A stretch of 43,112 nt of DNA from Streptomyces sp. TLI_235 (GTDB lineage: Bacteria > Actinomycetota > Actinomycetes > Streptomycetales > Streptomycetaceae): contig NSGV01000008.1 of assembly GCA_002300355.1 (NCBI GenBank), positions 1-43,112 of the forward strand. Reading direction: 5' to 3'. The translations under genes were made by a program, and so were the position numbers. Under the pieces are notes generated by a model. The model saw only the letters and a list, made by a program, of their open reading frames with translations. It was not told the origin of the DNA and did no database searches. Shown one piece after another: positions 16,560 to 24,451 of this stretch; the first letter of the stretch is position 1; each line of letters opens with the position of its first letter.

Positions 16560-17453
16560 TCATTCCTCGGCGGCCGGGAGCCGCCAGTCGAAGGGCATGA
16601 ACTCGCACTCCCACGGCGCGTCCCGGTCGAGTTCGGCGACGGCCTCGGGCGTCCGCAGCAGGCAGCGGTGGCGGAGCAGCTCGCGCCGCTCACGGGGTGT
16701 CAGCAGCCGCTCCTGAGGGCTCAGGTTCTCCGGGTGGTCGAGGACCAGGGCGGTGCTGCCGTCGATCGGGCGGTCGCCGTCCACGTTGAGCCGGTCGCCG
16801 GACGGGGTGCGGTAGTCGAGCCGCAGGTCCGTCGCCCACTGCGAGTTGCTGCCCCAGCCGTGGGAGAGGTCGACCGTCCGCCGGTTGCGGCGCCGGAAGG
16901 CCCAGTACAGCGGGGAGCGGTCCGCGACGCCGCGCTGCGCGTGCGCGGCACCGGCCCGGATGCGGACGCCGGCCCGGGAGAACAGCAGCTGTCCCAGCAT
17001 CAGGCCGGGCCACAGCACCTCGGTGAGTTCGATCGGCGCCGCCGGGTCGGCGGCCTGCTCGACCTCGACGATCTCGTGCAGGAAGGGGTCGAAGCCGTCC
17101 CCGCGGAACGGGGTCATGCCCAGGCCGGTGAAGAGTCCGAGGTACTCCTCGTCGGAGAACGCGAGCCCGCCGACTCCGTCGTCCGAGGAGCTGCCGCCGG
17201 GCGTCTGCCGGGCGGGCAGCAGGATGTCGCTCACCCGGCCGAGCGCGTACAGCTCCATGTGCAGGACGCCGACCCGGCCGTCCGTGCGACGGCCCTCCCA
17301 CCAGCCGCTGCACCGGGCCGCGGTGTGCAGCATCTCGCGGTACGCGCCGCGCGCCTCCGCCAGCCACGGGAGGGCGACCTCCCGGTGGGCGTCCGGCCCG
17401 TCGCTGTCCAGCAGGCCTTCGTACAGTTCGCGTCCGCCCACCCCGGTAGTCAT
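16560..17453 (-). CDS. Conserved hypothetical protein (297 aa)
   Basis: ATG at 17453; begins MTTGVGGRELYEGLLDSDGP. Soluble, mixed alpha/beta, rich in Trp and Arg, with notable blocks LHTAARCSGWWEGRR, ELYALGRVSDILL, TGLGMTPFRGDGFDPF, RSPLYWAFRRRNRRTVDLSHGW-like, and a basic C-terminal region (RERRELLRHRCLLRT). I do not recognise the family; it has the look of a conserved streptomycete protein. There is no signal peptide, transmembrane segment or catalytic motif that I can name. It has its own leaderless-type promoter. The downstream neighbour on the same strand is the Cys peptide gene, about 90 bp away, so a joint role is possible but separated by a hairpin. Confidence 0.75.
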   Translation of the reverse strand: MTTGVGGRELYEGLLDSDGPDAHREVALPWLAEARGAYREMLHTAARCSGWWEGRRTDGRVGVLHMELYALGRVSDILLPARQTPGGSSSDDGVGGLAFSDEEYLGLFTGLGMTPFRGDGFDPFLHEIVEVEQAADPAAPIELTEVLWPGLMLGQLLFSRAGVRIRAGAAHAQRGVADRSPLYWAFRRRNRRTVDLSHGWGSNSQWATDLRLDYRTPSGDRLNVDGDRPIDGSTALVLDHPENLSPQERLLTPRERRELLRHRCLLRTPEAVAELDRDAPWECEFMPFDWRLPAAEE

Positions 17454-17459
17454 GATCGA

Positions 17460-17465
17460 AGTCTA
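17460..17465 (-). promoter_or_regulatory. Leaderless-type -10 box TAGACT
   Basis: TAGACT on the minus strand, followed by 6 nt and then the ATG at 17453. This distance places the transcription start at the start codon, as for leaderless actinobacterial mRNAs, and the start lacks a ribosome binding site. The remaining 17466-17610 holds no gene I can support. Confidence 0.55.
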
Positions 17466-17610
17466 TTGGGGTGCTACTGCGGCACGGCACGGCCGCCGTC
17501 GCTTCGGTGTGGTGAGCCACTCCTCGACGGTGGTGACCTCGGCCCCCAGCCTTCGGCCGGGAGGTGCCTCCACGCGCCCCTGATCGACGCGTGTGCCGCC
17601 TGAACTCCCC

Positions 17611-19119
17611 CTACCGGCCGCGGGTCGGTGCGGTGGCGGCCGCGGGCGGCGCGGGGGTGTCCCGCGGCGGGGCGCCGACCTGCCGCAGTGAGCGGTCGCC
17701 GACGGTGGCCAGCAGGTAGAGGACGGCGGTGGCGAGCATGAACCAGGCCAGCTGGTGCAGGCCCGCGGTGTCGGCGCCGTGCCCGAGGAAGGCGCCGGTG
17801 GCCGCGGCGGCGACGATCGCCCCGAGGTATCCGAAGGTGCGCAGCAGCCCGGCGGAGGAGCCGATCCGCTCGGGGTGCGCCTGGTGGTAGACGGCGCTCT
17901 GCAGGGCGAGTCCGTTGAGTCCCTGCGGGATGCCGAAGGCCAGCGCGACGAGCAGCAGGAGCCAGAGCGGGGAGTGCGGGCCCAGCAGCAGGACGAGGGT
18001 GCAGGCGGCGATCTGGCCGACGGCGCCGGCGAGGAGCTTGCCGCGGACCTGCCGGCGCCGGCCGGTGACCGCGGAGACGACGATCGCCGTGCCGAACAGC
18101 GGGAGTTGGGCGAGGCCGGCCTGCGGGGCGGTCAGGCCGCGGCCCTCCTGCATCCACTGGGTGCAGCCGTAGAGGAAGGCGTACGCGACGGTGTAGGCGA
18201 GCAGGGCGCGGACGTAGGTGGCGATCAGTGGCAGGTTGCCGCCGAGCACGCGCAGATCGATGAACGGGTTGGCGGCGGTGCGTTCACGGCGGGCGAAGCA
18301 GGCGGCCGCGAGGACGGTGACGACCGGCAGGTACCACTCGCCGGCCGAGGGGTGCATGAGGAAGAGCAGCAGCGGGACGAGTGCGGCGGCGAACAGGGCC
18401 ATGCCGGCGAGGTCCAGGTCGGCGGCCAGGCTGCCGCGGCTGCCCTGCGGCGGGGCGGTGCGCTGCGGCGAGGCGGTGCGGGGCAGCCGGCGGGCGCCGA
18501 GGTAGAGCCCGGCGAGGGCGAGCGGGATGTTGACGGCGAGGGTGGTGCGCCAGCCGCCGAGCCCGATCAGCAGGCCGCCGAGGGAGGGGCCGATGACGGC
18601 GACGGTCTGGGTGGTGACGGCGAGGGCGGTGAGCACGGCGGCGGGGCTGTCCCGGCCGGTGCGGTCGGCCTCGCTGCGGACGAGGTACATGGCGGCCGGG
18701 TAGCCGGCGCAGGTGCCGAAGCCGAGCAGCACCCGGGCCGCGATCAGCACGCCGAGGTTCGGGGCGAGCATGCCGACCAGGCCGGCGAGACCGGTCAGTG
18801 CGGTGCCGGCGAGGAACAGCCGGCGCGGCCCGTGCAGGTCGACGAGCCGGCCGACCACGGGCTGGCCGATCGCGGTGGCGAGGTAGAGCGCGGAGACCAG
18901 CCAGGCGGTGGCGGCGGGCGCGGCTCCGAAGGCGGCTCCGATCGGCACCAGGGAGACCGCGAGGATCGCCGAGTTCACCGGGTTGAGGATCGCGCCGAGC
19001 ATCATCGGTGCGAGCAGCCGGCGGTCGAACCCGTCCTCGGACGTGCCGGTGCGGCGGGCGCGCAGGAACGACAGCGAGGTCAGTGAGGACAGGGACGAGC
19101 GGACGGTGCGGAGGTTCAT
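17611..19119 (-). CDS. MFS transporter (DHA2-like drug exporter)
   Basis: 502 residues; the ATG at 19119 overlaps the MarR stop codon (ATGA). About 14 hydrophobic segments. First helix region: LLAPMMLGAILNPVNSAILA; loop 2-3 motif GRLVDLHGPRRLF, the MFS signature; motif C-like GPSLGGLLIG in helix 5. The middle pair of extra helices (LDLAGMALFAAALVPLLLF and the following one) and the PFIDLRVL loop are typical of the 14-helix DHA2/EmrB-QacA group, proton-driven exporters of drugs or metabolites. Coupling to the MarR gene implies substrate-induced expression. The substrate is unknown. The Pro/Ala-rich C-terminus is cytoplasmic. Confidence 0.92.
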   Translation of the reverse strand: MNLRTVRSSLSSLTSLSFLRARRTGTSEDGFDRRLLAPMMLGAILNPVNSAILAVSLVPIGAAFGAAPAATAWLVSALYLATAIGQPVVGRLVDLHGPRRLFLAGTALTGLAGLVGMLAPNLGVLIAARVLLGFGTCAGYPAAMYLVRSEADRTGRDSPAAVLTALAVTTQTVAVIGPSLGGLLIGLGGWRTTLAVNIPLALAGLYLGARRLPRTASPQRTAPPQGSRGSLAADLDLAGMALFAAALVPLLLFLMHPSAGEWYLPVVTVLAAACFARRERTAANPFIDLRVLGGNLPLIATYVRALLAYTVAYAFLYGCTQWMQEGRGLTAPQAGLAQLPLFGTAIVVSAVTGRRRQVRGKLLAGAVGQIAACTLVLLLGPHSPLWLLLLVALAFGIPQGLNGLALQSAVYHQAHPERIGSSAGLLRTFGYLGAIVAAAATGAFLGHGADTAGLHQLAWFMLATAVLYLLATVGDRSLRQVGAPPRDTPAPPAAATAPTRGR

Positions 19120-19565
19120 GCGTCGGACAGCCTGTCCAGCAGGGCCAGCGCCTCGACGACGGTCTGCCGCTCCTGCTCGGTGAAGCGGGCCTGCAGGGAG
19201 CGGGCCAGCCACTCCTCGCCGGCGCGGCGGCAGTCCTCGAGGAAGGCCTGGCCGGTGTCGCTCAGCGAGACGAGCTGACGCCGGCCGTCCCCGGGGTCGG
19301 GGCGGCGCAGCACGAGGCCGCGCTCGTCGAGCACGGCGAGGGTGGCGGCCATCGACTGCGGCCTGACCCGCTCGGCGGCGGCGAGATCGCTGGCGGAGGC
19401 CGGACCGTCCTTGCTCAGCCGGCTGAGCACCGAGGTCTGGGTGGGGGTGAGCCCGTCCGTGTCGTACGTCTCCTTGAGGCGTCGGCGCAGCCGGCTGAAG
19501 ACCACGCGGAGCTCCCGCGCCGCGCGGACGGCGGAGGCGGTGACGGGTGCGGTGGGCTGCTCCAT
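19116..19565 (-). CDS. MarR-family repressor
   Basis: 149 residues from ATG at 19565 (GGAAGG). Winged HTH: LRRRLKETYDTDGLTPTQTS, VLSRLSKDGPASASDLAAAE, recognition helix around VRPQSMAATLAVLDE and the wing RRPDPGDGRRQLVSLSD (the DxR pair in the wing is typical). Helices at both ends form the dimer interface. It overlaps the MFS gene by 4 bp (ATGA), so the two are translated together. A palindrome and flanking repeats at 19594-19629 upstream are the likely operator, giving autoregulation with the exporter. Confidence 0.93.
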   Translation of the reverse strand: MEQPTAPVTASAVRAARELRVVFSRLRRRLKETYDTDGLTPTQTSVLSRLSKDGPASASDLAAAERVRPQSMAATLAVLDERGLVLRRPDPGDGRRQLVSLSDTGQAFLEDCRRAGEEWLARSLQARFTEQERQTVVEALALLDRLSDA

Positions 19566-19593
19566 GCCTTCCACGCTAGAACCTTCAGGCTGA

Positions 19594-19629
19594 ACTGTCC
19601 AGCTCTGCTGTACAGCTTGGACTGTCCAG
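19594..19629 (-). promoter_or_regulatory. Likely MarR operator cluster
   Basis: The 10-bp perfect palindrome GCTGTACAGC (19607-19616) is flanked by two direct copies of ACTGTCCAG (19594-19602 and 19621-19629); the second copy lies in TGGAC-T-GTCCA, itself palindromic. The cluster is 29-64 bp upstream of the marR start and in the gap to the divergent gene at 19773. Confidence 0.6.
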
Positions 19630-19772
19630 TGCGGCTGCGGACCACCGCTGTGCCGCCGCGCCGTGCCACCGTTCCGCGCTGCCGTTCTCGGGGTGCGACC
19701 GCGGCCCGGTGGTGAGCGAATCGAAGGTGCACGACCGCCGGCGGACGTCCGGCCGACCGCAGGGAGAGTGCC

Positions 19773-20789
19773 GTGGAGGAGGGCTTCGACGCCGTCGCCG
19801 ACCGGCTGTACACACTGCCCCCGGGCGGGTTCACCGCCGCCCGGACGCAGGCCGCCGCCGAGGCCCGAAAGACCGGCGACAAGGCGCTCGCCGCCCGGAT
19901 CACCGCCCTGCACCGGCCCACCCGGAGCGCCTGGGCGGTCAATCTGCTGGTCCGCTCCCGGCCCGACGAGGCGCGGGCCCTGCTCGACCTCGGCCGCTCG
20001 CTGCGCCGCGCCCAGCGCGAACTCGCCGGGCCCGCCCTGCGCGGGCTGACCGCCGAGCGCCGTCGGCTGGTCGCCGCGCTCACGGCGCAGGTCCGGGAGG
20101 CCGCCGCCGAGGCGGGCGAGCAGCTCGGCGAGGCGCCGCTGCGGGAGGTGGAGCAGACGCTGCGGGCCGCCCTGGCCGGCGAGGACGCTGCGGAGCTGTT
20201 CGCGGCCGGGCGGCTGACCGCCGCCCTGGAGGAGAGCGGCTCGCTGCCCGCCGACGGGCTGCCCGCCGGGTGGGGCCTACCGACCGAACCGGCCGAATCG
20301 CCGACCGAACCGGCGGAACCGGCCGCACCCGCCGCATCAGCCGCCCCGCGTGGGCGGGCTCGCACCGGCACAGAAACCGCAGGCACACGCGCCGCCGCGC
20401 AGGAGGTCCGTCGGCAGCGCGCCGAGGCGGAGCGCGCCTTGGCCGAGGCCGAACAGGAGGAGCGGAGCGCCGCGCGCGAGCACCGGCGGCTGACCCGGAC
20501 CGTCGAGCGCCTGGCCACCGCCGAACGGAAGGCCGCCGACCGTGCCGAGCGGGCCCGCGCAGCCGTGCTGGCCGCGGAGGAGCAGCTGACCGCGGCAGAG
20601 GCCGAGCGGTCCGCGGCGGGCCGCGCACGCGGCGAGGCCGAGCAGGACGCCACGGCCGGCGCGGACCGGGCCGCCCTGGCTTGCGACCGCGCCGAGCGGG
20701 CCCGGGCCCGACTGGCCGACCTCCCGGCCGCGGAGCGGCTACCCGGCGCGCCGGGCGAGGACCGCCCGTCCGAGGCGGGTCGGCGCTGA
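19773..20789 (+). CDS. Actinobacterial coiled-coil hypothetical protein
   Basis: 338 residues; GTG at 19773 with GGGAGAG. N-terminal helical domain (YTLPPGGFTAARTQAAAEAR, DKALAARITALHRPTRSAWA, VNLLVRSRPDEARALL), then an Ala/Pro/Thr linker with repeated TEPAE units (~168-195). A long Glu/Ala/Arg coiled coil follows (~200-315: EVRRQRAEAERALAEAEQEE and onward). This N-terminal domain is common in actinobacterial proteins of unknown role, often near DNA repair genes; here ku follows 124 bp downstream on the same strand. A role in DNA-end repair is possible only by association. No signal peptide or enzyme motif. Confidence 0.75.
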   Translation: MEEGFDAVADRLYTLPPGGFTAARTQAAAEARKTGDKALAARITALHRPTRSAWAVNLLVRSRPDEARALLDLGRSLRRAQRELAGPALRGLTAERRRLVAALTAQVREAAAEAGEQLGEAPLREVEQTLRAALAGEDAAELFAAGRLTAALEESGSLPADGLPAGWGLPTEPAESPTEPAEPAAPAASAAPRGRARTGTETAGTRAAAQEVRRQRAEAERALAEAEQEERSAAREHRRLTRTVERLATAERKAADRAERARAAVLAAEEQLTAAEAERSAAGRARGEAEQDATAGADRAALACDRAERARARLADLPAAERLPGAPGEDRPSEAGRR

Positions 20790-20913
20790 AGCCGCTGGTC
20801 GGGGGCAGTCCGGACCGCCGTGCCGCCGGTCCGCCCGGTCCGTACGCTGGAAGGCGGTGCGGCTGTGCGTTCCCGGGTGGCGCGGCGGCGGCCCCGCGGC
20901 GAGAGGAGCGGCG

Positions 20914-21996
20914 ATGGCCAGGCCTGTGTGGACGGGCGTCCTGACGTTCGGCCTCGTGACCGTGCCGGTGGCGCTGTACACGGCGACGGAGAGCCACACG
21001 GTCCGCTTCCACCAGTTGGAGCGCGGCACCTCGGACCGGGTGCGCAACCGCCGGGTCAACGAACGCACCGGCGAGGAGGTCGCGTTCACCGACATCGTGA
21101 AGGGCTACGAGGTCGGCGACGGCGAGTACGTGGTGGTGGACCCGGAGGAGCTGGAGCAGATCTCGCCCGGCCGCTCGCGGACCATCGACGTCTCCGGCTT
21201 CGTCGACCTGGCCGCGATCGACCCGATCTACTTCGACAAGACGTACTACCTCGGGCCGAAGGGCCGGGAGTACGGCAAGATCTACGCCCTGCTCACCAGG
21301 GCCCTGGAGCGGTCGAACCGGGCCGGGCTGGCGATGTTCTCGATGCGCGGCAAGGAGTACCTGACCGCCGTCCGCGCCGAGAAGGGCCTGCTGGAGCTGC
21401 ACACCATGCACTTCGCCGACGAGGTCCGCGACCCGCACCGGGAGATCGACGACCTGCCCGACGGCAAGGAGAAGTTCAGCGGCGCCGAGCTGCGCACGGC
21501 CGAGCAGCTGATCGACACCCTGGCCGTCGACTGGGACCCGGACGAGTACCGGGACACCTTCGAGGAGCAGGTCCGCACGCTGATCGAGGACAAGCAGGCC
21601 GGGCGGGAGACGGTGCTCTCGGAGGGCCCGCCCGCCGAGGCGACCAATGTCGTCGACCTGATGGACGTGCTGCGGCGCAGCCTGGACGACGCCCGCGGCG
21701 CGGAGAAGGCGGGAGCGCCGAAGAGCCCGGCGGCGGCCCGACGGACGCCCAAGGCGGCCGGCGGCAAGAAGAGCACCTCGGCGGCGGCCCTGGGCGGCGG
21801 GTCCGGGGCGGGGGCGGCGAAGGAGAAGAAGCGGGTCGGCTCGTCGAAGGCGGCGGAGGACCTGTCGAAGCTCACCAAGCCGGAGCTGTACAAGCGGGCC
21901 ACCGAGCTCGACATCCCGCACCGCTCGACGATGAACCGCGACGAGCTGCAGGCGGCGGTGGAGCGGGCGGGCCACGGGCTGCGCGCGGTGTCCTGA
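20914..21996 (+). CDS. ku: Ku protein for non-homologous end joining
   Basis: 360 residues; ATG at 20914 after GAGAGGAG. Bacterial Ku is a homodimeric ring that binds DNA double-strand ends and recruits ligase D. The Ku core (1-~255) opens with MARPVWTGVLTFGLVTVPVA and includes GYEVGDGEYVVVDPEEL and EKGLLELHTMHFADEVR. It is followed by a Lys/Ala/Gly-rich linker (~285-325) and a C-terminal SAP/Rho_N-like motif (LTKPELYKRATELDIPHRS, MNRDELQAAVE). Extended basic tails occur in streptomycete Ku proteins and add DNA binding. No ligD is in the window. The stop codon lies inside a 35-bp tandem repeat. Confidence 0.95.
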   Translation: MARPVWTGVLTFGLVTVPVALYTATESHTVRFHQLERGTSDRVRNRRVNERTGEEVAFTDIVKGYEVGDGEYVVVDPEELEQISPGRSRTIDVSGFVDLAAIDPIYFDKTYYLGPKGREYGKIYALLTRALERSNRAGLAMFSMRGKEYLTAVRAEKGLLELHTMHFADEVRDPHREIDDLPDGKEKFSGAELRTAEQLIDTLAVDWDPDEYRDTFEEQVRTLIEDKQAGRETVLSEGPPAEATNVVDLMDVLRRSLDDARGAEKAGAPKSPAAARRTPKAAGGKKSTSAAALGGGSGAGAAKEKKRVGSSKAAEDLSKLTKPELYKRATELDIPHRSTMNRDELQAAVERAGHGLRAVS

Positions 21997-22074
21997 CCGT
22001 CCGGGGGGCTGAGCGTCCGGCGGTGTCCTGACCGTCCGGGGGGCTGAGCGTCCGGCGGTGTCCTGACCGTCCGG
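21986..22074 (+). repeat. 35-bp tandem repeat at the ku 3' end
   Basis: Two identical 35-bp copies (21986-22020 and 22021-22055), then 19 bp of a third. The unit begins CGGTGTCCTGACCGTCCGG and includes the last codons and stop of ku, so copies may have arisen by slippage from the gene end. The array ends 9 bp before the convergent gene. Confidence 0.85.
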
Positions 22075-22082
22075 CGGGCGCG

Positions 22083-22445
22083 TCAGCGCCGGTCGGGGCG
22101 GCGTTCGCGCGCCCGGCCGGGCCAGGGTGCGGCGGGTTCCGGGGCGGGCTGCAGGACGGCCGGGTCGTAGAGCACCCATCCCCAGTCGGAGCCGCCGCTC
22201 CCCCACCGGACCAGCGCGACCCAGGCGGTGCTGCCGTGGTGCCGCCGCCAGGTGGTGAGTTCGGCGGCCCGCCAGCCGCCGCCGAGCCGGATCTGCACCC
22301 AGCGCCAGCGCGGCGCCACGTCCCGGCACGGACCGGGCCCGTTCATCAGCTCCTGCGGCGCGAACACCACGTCCCCGGGCACGGTGGGCGGCCGCGCCGC
22401 ACGCGAGAAGGGGACATCGGCGGTCACACCTCCATTCTCGAACAC
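22083..22445 (-). CDS. Hypothetical Trp/Arg-rich protein (120 aa)
   Basis: GTG at 22445 with AGAGG 8 nt upstream; an internal GTG at 22427 has its GGAGG too close. The middle (RWRWVQIRLGGGWRAAELTT, STAWVALVRWGSGG, DWGWVLYDPAVLQP) alternates strands rich in Trp, like a small beta protein; the C-terminus is Pro/Arg-rich. I do not recognise a family. It is divergent from the small gene at 22492 with a 46-bp gap, and convergent with ku across the 35-bp repeat. Confidence 0.65.
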   Translation of the reverse strand: MFENGGVTADVPFSRAARPPTVPGDVVFAPQELMNGPGPCRDVAPRWRWVQIRLGGGWRAAELTTWRRHHGSTAWVALVRWGSGGSDWGWVLYDPAVLQPAPEPAAPWPGRARERRPDRR

Positions 22446-22491
22446 CTGTTCGCCTCTGGCAATGGGCGGCCGCGGCCACTACTCTCCCGCC

Positions 22492-22818
22492 ATGGATCGG
22501 AGCCGCCCCTTGGTCCGCGAGGTCCTGCCGGACCTCGCCGACGAGCTGACCGCCCTCCTGCTGGAGGAGGGCGAACACCGGCTGGCGGTCGCCGTGCAGG
22601 AGCTCCGGCTGGTCGCCGAGTGCGGCTGCGGCCAGGAGAACTGCCAGAGCATCCGCACCTCCGAACACCCCCCGGGCAGCCCGTACGGCCCCGGCCACCG
22701 CTGCGTCCCGCTGCTCGCCGACCGGGGCCTGCTCGTCCTCGACGTGGTCGACGACCGGATCGTCCACATCGAGGTGCTCGACCGGCCGCCGATGCGGCGC
22801 CGGCCCGCCGCGATGTGA
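22492..22818 (+). CDS. Small conserved hypothetical protein with CGCG motif
   Basis: 108 residues from ATG at 22492. An N-terminal helical part (LVREVLPDLADELTALLLEE) is followed by VAECGCGQENCQS, a Cys cluster that could bind a metal, then a beta-rich end (LLVLDVVDDRIVHIEVLD). I have no function for it. There is no ribosome binding site: a TACTCT -10 box (22479-22484-region) lies 6 nt before the ATG, with CTGGCA about 18 bp further upstream, so the mRNA is probably leaderless. The next gene starts 144 bp on, probably from its own promoter. Confidence 0.7.
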   Translation: MDRSRPLVREVLPDLADELTALLLEEGEHRLAVAVQELRLVAECGCGQENCQSIRTSEHPPGSPYGPGHRCVPLLADRGLLVLDVVDDRIVHIEVLDRPPMRRRPAAM

Positions 22819-22962
22819 CGGGCACCGGGTCGATCGCGTAGTTTTCCCTGCCTGGCCGTCCGAACCTGGCGGCAGCGGGTAGAAGCGAAGGCGCCCGATC
22901 CGGGCCCGGCCCGGCGCCGGCCCGTCCGGAAGCGACAGAGAGCAGCAGGGAGGTGCGGAGCG

Positions 22963-23424
22963 ATGACCGACGACGCGAACGGCGCGCAGCTCAGGGACCC
23001 TGCCGCCCTGGAGATGGTGTGCGACGCGGTCGGCGATGACGGCGCGCTGTGCCGGGTGACCGGCACTCTGACCGGGGAGAGCCTGCTGCTGGCCGGGCAG
23101 GGGCTCGACCTCGCCCTGCGGACCGGGCGGCGGCTGCTGGTCCTCGACCTCGCCCGGGTCCTGGTGTGCGACGCCGCCGGCGTGGACTACCTGCGGCGGT
23201 TCGGTCGGGACGCCGGCGCCGTCGGGGTCCGGCTGCGCCTGTCGGCCGCCAGCCCCGCGGTGAACCGCGCGCTGGACGAGACCGGCGGCCGGGCCTACCT
23301 CGCCGTCTACGAGTCGGTGGAGGAGGCGCTGAACCGGGGCGCCGAGCGGGCCGGTGGGCTCCCCGCCCAGCGCCCCCGCACGGCCGCGCCGGAGCGCGGC
23401 CGGCCCGAGCGGTCAGCCGAGTAG
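22963..23424 (+). CDS. STAS-domain protein (anti-sigma-antagonist-like, no phospho-serine)
   Basis: 153 residues; ATG at 22963 with GGGAGG. STAS fold at ~25-130 (VTGTLTGESLLLAGQGLDLA, LRTGRRLLVLDLARVLVCDA, AGVDYLRRFGRDAGAVGVR). In SpoIIAA-type antagonists the motif is DSSG and the first serine is phosphorylated to switch partner binding; here it reads CDAAG (69-73), so the acceptor position is Ala. The protein could be a constitutively active antagonist or a pseudo-receiver that no longer responds to a kinase or SpoIIE phosphatase. The C-terminal ~25 residues are Arg/Pro-rich. It overlaps the convergent dehydrogenase by 12 bp. Confidence 0.82.
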   Translation: MTDDANGAQLRDPAALEMVCDAVGDDGALCRVTGTLTGESLLLAGQGLDLALRTGRRLLVLDLARVLVCDAAGVDYLRRFGRDAGAVGVRLRLSAASPAVNRALDETGGRAYLAVYESVEEALNRGAERAGGLPAQRPRTAAPERGRPERSAE

Positions 23425-24372
23425 CCGGACGGGCTCTCCCGCCAGGTACGCCTCGATGTCCTCGACCGCGTGCCGGTAGTACGTCTCGTAGTTGGCGCGG
23501 GAGACGTAGCCGAGGTGCGGAGTGGCGAGCAGCCGCGGCGCGGTGCGCATCGGATGGTCGGCCGGCAGCGGCTCGATGTCGAAGACGTCGATGCCGGCGC
23601 CGGCGATCCGGCCCCCGTGCAGCGCGGCGAGCAGGGCGTCCTGGTCGACGATCGCGGCCCGCGAGGTGTTGACCAGCAGGGCGGTGGGCTTCATCAGGGC
23701 GAGTTCGGGTGCGCCCAGCAGCCCCCGGGTGCGGTCGCCGAGGGCGAGGTGGATCGAGACCACGTCGCTGCTCGCCAGCAGGTCCTCCTTGGAGGGGGCG
23801 AGGGAGACACCGACCTCGTCGGCGCGTTCCTTCGTGAGGTTCCGGCTCCAGGCGACGACGTCCATGCCGAAGGCCAGGCCGACCTGGGCGACCCGGCTGC
23901 CGATCTTGCCGAGGCCGAGCAGGCCGAGCCGGCGGCCGTGCAGGTCCGCACCGACGGTGCTCTGCCACGGGCCGCCCTGCCGCAGCGCGGTGGACTCCTC
24001 GACCAGCCCGCGGGCGAGGCCGAGGATCAGTGCCCAGGTGAGCTCCACCGGCGGCGTGGACAGGCTCCCGGTGCCGCAGACGGTGACGCCCTGCTCGGCG
24101 GCGGCCGCGTGGTCGATGACGGAGTTCCGCATGCCGGAGGCGACCAGCAGCCGCAGCCGGGGAAGTCGGCGCAGCAGCGAGGCCGGGAAGGGCACCCGCT
24201 CGCGCAGGGTCACGATGATGTCGAAGTCGGCCACGGCGGCGGCGAGTCCGTCCTCGTCGGCGAAGTGCTCGCGGAAGCTGACGACCTCCACCCGGCCCTC
24301 CAGCGGGGACCAGTCGGCGAGCGTCGTCGCGACGCCCTGGAAGTCGTCGAGCACGGCACAGCGCAACTGCAT
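23413..24372 (-). CDS. D-2-hydroxyacid dehydrogenase family protein
   Basis: 319 residues; ATG at 24372 with GAAAGG. NAD(P)-dependent interconversion of a 2-hydroxyacid and a 2-oxoacid. Nucleotide fold GLGKIG (153-158), and the catalytic triad of the family: R238 (NTSRAAIVD), E267 (DVFDIEPLP), H286 (ATPHLGYVS). LTWALILGLAR is the typical core helix before the NAD domain. The substrate cannot be told; the sequence resembles the phosphoglycerate/glyoxylate-type subgroup but lacks an ACT domain. It has its own promoter region with a 10-bp tandem repeat. The genes downstream are unrelated. Confidence 0.92.
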   Translation of the reverse strand: MQLRCAVLDDFQGVATTLADWSPLEGRVEVVSFREHFADEDGLAAAVADFDIIVTLRERVPFPASLLRRLPRLRLLVASGMRNSVIDHAAAAEQGVTVCGTGSLSTPPVELTWALILGLARGLVEESTALRQGGPWQSTVGADLHGRRLGLLGLGKIGSRVAQVGLAFGMDVVAWSRNLTKERADEVGVSLAPSKEDLLASSDVVSIHLALGDRTRGLLGAPELALMKPTALLVNTSRAAIVDQDALLAALHGGRIAGAGIDVFDIEPLPADHPMRTAPRLLATPHLGYVSRANYETYYRHAVEDIEAYLAGEPVRLLG

Positions 24373-24401
24373 CCCGATGTCCTTTCGGCGTCCGCCCGTG
24401 T

Positions 24402-24428
24402 CGATCGTTGGCGATCGTTGGCGATCAC
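24402..24428 (-). repeat. 10-bp tandem repeat in the dehydrogenase leader
   Basis: Two copies of CGATCGTTGG (24402-24411, 24412-24421) and a partial CGATCAC. On the minus strand a TAGCCT -10 box (24439-24434) places the array at about +1 to +25 of the dehydrogenase transcript, a position suited to an operator. No regulator is adjacent. Confidence 0.45.
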
Positions 24429-24451
24429 GTGCAGGCTATCCCGCCGCGGCG

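Noticed and set aside
11517..17453. Biosynthetic gene cluster around the P450 and FAD monooxygenase
   Set aside because: No core synthase, peptide ligase or terpene cyclase; the genes are in separate regulator-linked units.
17468..17578. 36-codon minus-strand ORF MEAPPGRRLGAEVTT upstream of the gene at 17453
   Set aside because: It overlaps the promoter of the downstream gene and I see no convincing ribosome binding site or similarity.
21986..22074. Possible CRISPR array
   Set aside because: The 35-bp units are directly adjacent with no spacers; it is a simple tandem duplication.
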